Below are positions 5,601 to 7,526 of a stretch of 7,526 bases of DNA, piece after piece. Every line of letters starts with the position of its first letter. The first letter of the stretch is position 1. Made by a program: the position numbers and the translations under genes. The stretch is from Betaproteobacteria bacterium UBA7395. Lineage in GTDB: Bacteria; Pseudomonadota; Gammaproteobacteria; Burkholderiales; Rhodocyclaceae. Location of the stretch: NCBI GenBank assembly GCA_002470165.1, contig DKNF01000260.1, positions 1 to 7,526 of the forward strand. Reading direction: 5' to 3'. The notes beneath the pieces were generated by a model, which did not search any database, was not told the DNA's origin, and worked only from the letters and a program-made list of their open reading frames with translations.

Positions 5601-7526
5601 GTGCGCACGCCGTTCCGCGAGGCGACCGCGCTGATCTCGGTCGAAGCCGGCGGCATCCTCGAAACTTTCGTCCAGCCGCTGTCGCGCTTCAAGCCGACCG
5701 TGGAACTGCCGGTGCGCGGCGAATGGGGGCCGAACGCCTTCGTCTCGGTGCTGGTCGTCCGTGGCCGGGTCGAGCCGCTGAAGTGGTACAGCCTGTTCCA
5801 GTGGGGCTGGCGCGAGCCGCTGGCCTGGTTCCGCGCCTGGTGGAACCCGGACCAGCCGACGGCCATGGTCGATCTGGCCAAGCCTTCGTACCGCATCGGC
5901 CTCGCCGAAATCGCCGTCGGCACCGAAGCCTTCCGGCTCAAGGTCGAGGTCAGCAGTGACAAGGCTGACTACCAGCCGCGCGAACAGGCGACCGTGAACA
6001 TCCGCGTCAGTACGCCCGACGGCAAGCCGCTGCCGGCCGGCAGCGAGGTCGCTTTCGCCGCCGTCGACCAGGCGCTGCTCGAACTGCGCCCGAACGACAG
6101 CTGGCAGCTGCTCGAAGCGATGCTGCCGACGCGCGGCTACGCGGTCGAAACGGCAACCGCGCAAGGCATGGTCATCGGCAAGCGCCACTTCGGCAAGAAG
6201 GCGCTGCCGCCCGGCGGCGGTGGCGGCAAGGCGCCGGCCCGCGAGCTGTTCGACACGCTGCTGCTGTGGCAGCCGAAAGTGGCGCTCGATGCCAACGGTC
6301 GGGCGACGCTGCGCGTGCCGCTCAACGATGCACTCAGCGAATTCAAGCTGGTCGCCGTCGCCAGCGCCGGCAGTGCGCTGTTCGGCACCGGCAGCACCAG
6401 CATCCGCAGCAGGCAGGACCTGCAGATCATCTCCGGGCTGCCGCCACTGGTCCGCGAGGGCGACCGCTACACGGCAATACTGACGCTGCGCAACGGCACC
6501 GCCAGGGCAATGAATCTGACGGTCGACGGCAAAAACGGGGAAAAAACCCTGGGCGCGCAAAAGCTCTCGCTGGCGCCGGAAAGCGCCGGCGAACTACGCT
6601 GGCCGATGCAGGCCGGCGAAGGCATCGCGGCGGAAACCTGGGAATTCAGCGCACGCGAAGACGGCGGCAAGGCGGCCGACACGCTGCGCATCACCCAGCA
6701 GGTGGCACCAGCCGTGCCGGTCACCGTCCAGCATGCCAGCTTCCAGCGCGTGGATGGCGACATCCGCCTGCCGGTGACGCCACCGACCGGCGCGCTGCCT
6801 GGCAAGGGCGGCGTCGAGGTCGCGCTGTCGCCCAAGCTGGCGACGCCGCCGCCCGGCCTGCTGCGCTTCTTCGCCGATTATCCCTACGCCTGCCTGGAAC
6901 AGAAGACCTCGGTCGCCGTCGGCCTGCACGATCCGGCACGCTGGCAGCAGATCGCCGACACCCTGCCCGGCTACCTCGACGACAACGGCCTGGCCGCCTA
7001 CTTCCCCGGCCTGGCCGGCAGCCCGACGCTGACCGCCTACCTGCTCGACGTGGTCACGCTGGCCGGCTTCCCGCTGCCGGAAGACAGCCGCCGGCGCATG
7101 CTGCAGGGCCTGAATGCCTTCGTCGACGGCCGCCTGAAGCGCGACGAATGGGCGCCCGGCTTTGCCGGCGACGTGCGCCTGCACCGCCGCCTCAACGCTT
7201 TACAAACACTGATCCGCCAGGGCGAGAAGCCGCAGCGCGCCGCAGCGGCGCTCGACATCGACCCGCAGCTGCTGCCAACGGCGGCGCTGATCGACTGGAC
7301 GCTGGTGCTCAAGGCGCTACCCGACCTGCCGCAGCGTGAAGCGAAGTACGCCGCCGCCCGCCAGGAACTGCGCAACCGCCTCGGCTACGCCGGCAGCCGG
7401 CTGGTCTTCGCCAACGAGCGCGCCGACTACGGCTGGTGGATGATGGCCAGCGCCGACGCCAACGCCTTCCGCCTGATCGAGGCGATGCTCGACGACGCCG
7501 AGTGGCAGGCCGACCTGCCGCGCCTG
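2604..7526 (+). CDS. Bacterial alpha-2-macroglobulin family protein (YfhM/YfaS, COG2373 type), 3' end missing
   Basis: 1641 codons run without a stop to the window edge. Bacterial alpha-2-macroglobulins are periplasmic protease traps: a protease cuts a bait loop, the protein changes shape and a reactive thioester binds the attacker. Seen here: an Sec signal peptide (1-19, cut likely after SHA) with no lipobox cysteine; a long N-terminal beta-domain region; an MG2-like segment from about 490 (VLVTNLAVHLKVGQDNALVW); the family motif DRSLFRPGQ (611-619); a bait-domain motif AAVDQALLEL (Asp1155); a Lys/Arg- and Gly-rich loop (about 1185-1212); an A2M motif with Trp1222 (LLLWQPKV) continuing to GLPPLVREGDRY; and thioester motif CLEQ (Cys1430-Gln1433) in YPYACLEQKTS. 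Helical thioester-domain sequence then runs to the edge. Cys1430 lies later than the thioester cysteine of E. coli YfhM (about 1187, from memory), so this is a long member of the family. Such genes often sit beside pbpC (penicillin-binding protein 1C); the downstream gene is not visible. Confidence 0.95.
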   Translation, partial: MRRPLSLLALLLLASASHAADVRQFQPQGQVGHVAQVSAQFSQPMVKLGDDTAAAPFAIDCAGITGDGRWSGERTWTWRPQRPLQAGERCVFTLRDGLSTLQGETLSGKRRFEFTGAAPRPWRIRPSAGALIEEDQAFVIDGGGPLDPASLNDRLWCEADGVGQRIPARPVAATIRQEVLRQANMPDHAIVVACSENLPAGRKMKLVWGKGIKAANGTPADKEQSFVYPVREPFTASLSCEREKAGAPCSPLSAIRLNFSAPVDVKFFDKIRLSSADGPRRPQPLDRENPQAVFDSIAFPGPLPQNTELKLELPAGVKDEAGRPLANTDKFPLTVRTGALPPLAKFPGDFGIVELKQGGLLPVTLRNVEASLRTAGLALPGSHRFSDQRLTEDADVIAAMRALAKFEQQSNKYKVVVDGKPEERYDPYYARELSFLAQRPGVTRQELPKPGGSAEFEVIGIPLTKPGYHIVEIESRLLGNALLATPKPMYVRSAVLVTNLAVHLKVGQDNALVWVTALDTGKPVVDAEVRVSTCAGKQLWQGKTDALGRAKIDQALDNPYCDGDRFLFASARSGGDFSFVRSDWNEGIEPWRFGVYSWGDNSPLRIHGILDRSLFRPGQTLSVKHLARSRDSRGFSLPAADKLPNKLVLRHSESGTEFTQPLSWDAQASAVNAWKVPESAKLGTWQIVLQGGADGEIYSSEFRVADFRLPVFTGSVQGVPARQIAVDKVPLALGLSFLNGGAAKHAEVEVSATLRPRWVHHARYADYRFNVGFEEKALAAFALDAGIDEERLVLDKQQLKLDAAGAGRLEAPLPAKPGGPAELYAEMSFADPNGEIQTIRGIVDLRPAAFEIGVKIADWAGSSSGNRLQAVVLDTAGKPVAGQAVKVTAKRRIDSSHRRRIVGGFYAYENTEDYRDLGEVCAGKTDSRGLLLCELSIADPGAIYLLAETRDVKGNVARAGTSYWVSGGGDLWFAAGNQDRIDVIPEKKAWAAGETARFQVRTPFREATALISVEAGGILETFVQPLSRFKPTVELPVRGEWGPNAFVSVLVVRGRVEPLKWYSLFQWGWREPLAWFRAWWNPDQPTAMVDLAKPSYRIGLAEIAVGTEAFRLKVEVSSDKADYQPREQATVNIRVSTPDGKPLPAGSEVAFAAVDQALLELRPNDSWQLLEAMLPTRGYAVETATAQGMVIGKRHFGKKALPPGGGGGKAPARELFDTLLLWQPKVALDANGRATLRVPLNDALSEFKLVAVASAGSALFGTGSTSIRSRQDLQIISGLPPLVREGDRYTAILTLRNGTARAMNLTVDGKNGEKTLGAQKLSLAPESAGELRWPMQAGEGIAAETWEFSAREDGGKAADTLRITQQVAPAVPVTVQHASFQRVDGDIRLPVTPPTGALPGKGGVEVALSPKLATPPPGLLRFFADYPYACLEQKTSVAVGLHDPARWQQIADTLPGYLDDNGLAAYFPGLAGSPTLTAYLLDVVTLAGFPLPEDSRRRMLQGLNAFVDGRLKRDEWAPGFAGDVRLHRRLNALQTLIRQGEKPQRAAAALDIDPQLLPTAALIDWTLVLKALPDLPQREAKYAAARQELRNRLGYAGSRLVFANERADYGWWMMASADANAFRLIEAMLDDAEWQADLPRL
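5784..5843 (+). other. Tryptophan-dense segment of the macroglobulin
   Basis: Residues 1061-1080 (WYSLFQWGWREPLAWFRAWW) contain six tryptophans, two phenylalanines and one tyrosine in 20 residues. The segment lies between beta-rich domains, upstream of the bait-domain motif at Asp1155. It is too interrupted by charge to be a classic membrane helix. It could be a surface loop touching the membrane or a partner, or a packed interdomain insert. I have an impression that large proteobacterial members of this family carry something similar, but I cannot confirm it. Confidence 0.6.
6156..6239 (+). other. Candidate bait loop of the macroglobulin
   Basis: Residues about 1185-1212 lie between the AAVDQALLEL motif and the LLLWQPKV motif, where alpha-2-macroglobulins carry the protease bait. 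The stretch has low complexity: GKRHFGKKALPP followed by five glycines (1204-1208) and then KAPAR. Its many Lys and Arg residues would suit trypsin-like proteases. The placement follows the family architecture; cleavage here is inferred. Confidence 0.5.
6891..6902 (+). other. Thioester motif CLEQ of the macroglobulin
   Basis: Codons TGC CTG GAA CAG encode Cys1430-Leu-Glu-Gln1433 within YPYACLEQKTS, matching the CxEQ thioester signature of A2M and complement proteins. In the family the Cys and Gln side chains form the internal thioester that captures the protease. The motif is intact, so this is a thioester-competent member, unlike the thioester-less YfaS branch. Confidence 0.9.

Noticed and set aside
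3621..6560. A 979-codon open frame on the minus strand, antisense to the macroglobulin gene
   Set aside because: It is codon-aligned with the sense gene, so its stops could only arise from sense TTA, CTA or TCA codons, which this GC-rich gene almost never uses; it ends exactly at a sense CTA (3621-3623). Its product is compositionally biased and shows no recognisable domain, while the sense frame has clear family motifs throughout.
6266..7339. A 357-codon + strand open frame overlapping the thioester region
   Set aside because: Out of frame with the CLEQ-containing protein, low complexity and arginine-rich; a shadow of the real gene.

Overview
The window is GC-rich, and third codon positions are almost all G or C. 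It carries three genes in a row on the + strand with almost no intergenic space. The gene style suggests a betaproteobacterium of the Rhodocyclales type (Dechloromonas, Azonexus or Accumulibacter-like): a solitary family-3 solute-binding protein next to a PAS histidine kinase, followed by a very large periplasmic alpha-2-macroglobulin. That placement is inferred from recognising the protein styles, not from a search.

Layout. Bases 1-524 are the 3' part of a periplasmic solute-binding protein gene (SBP_bac_3 type) whose beginning lies outside the window. After 17 bases containing a GGAG ribosome-binding site comes a complete membrane sensor histidine kinase (542-2602): two membrane segments around a periplasmic sensor region, then PAS, HisKA and HATPase domains, and no receiver domain. 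One base after its stop codon begins the largest gene (2604 to the window end, 1641 codons visible, 3' end missing). It encodes an exported bacterial alpha-2-macroglobulin with an intact CLEQ thioester motif. There is no non-coding stretch over 20 bases, and I see no RNA gene, repeat, mobile element, CRISPR array or terminator.

How the genes may work together. The solute-binding protein has no transporter genes beside it in the window and is followed closely by a sensor kinase, so it may present a ligand to the kinase rather than feed an importer (inference). The macroglobulin follows the kinase with a one-base gap and no recognisable ribosome-binding site, so its translation probably depends on ribosomes finishing the kinase. 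This ties a periplasmic protease trap to an envelope sensor in one transcription unit. The cognate response regulator, the promoter and the end of the macroglobulin gene are outside the window. The most interesting points are the kinase-macroglobulin coupling, the cysteine pattern of the macroglobulin (five close pairs plus one lone thioester cysteine), its lack of a lipoprotein signal, a tryptophan-dense segment and a basic, glycine-rich candidate bait loop. Nothing here amounts to a clearly new system.
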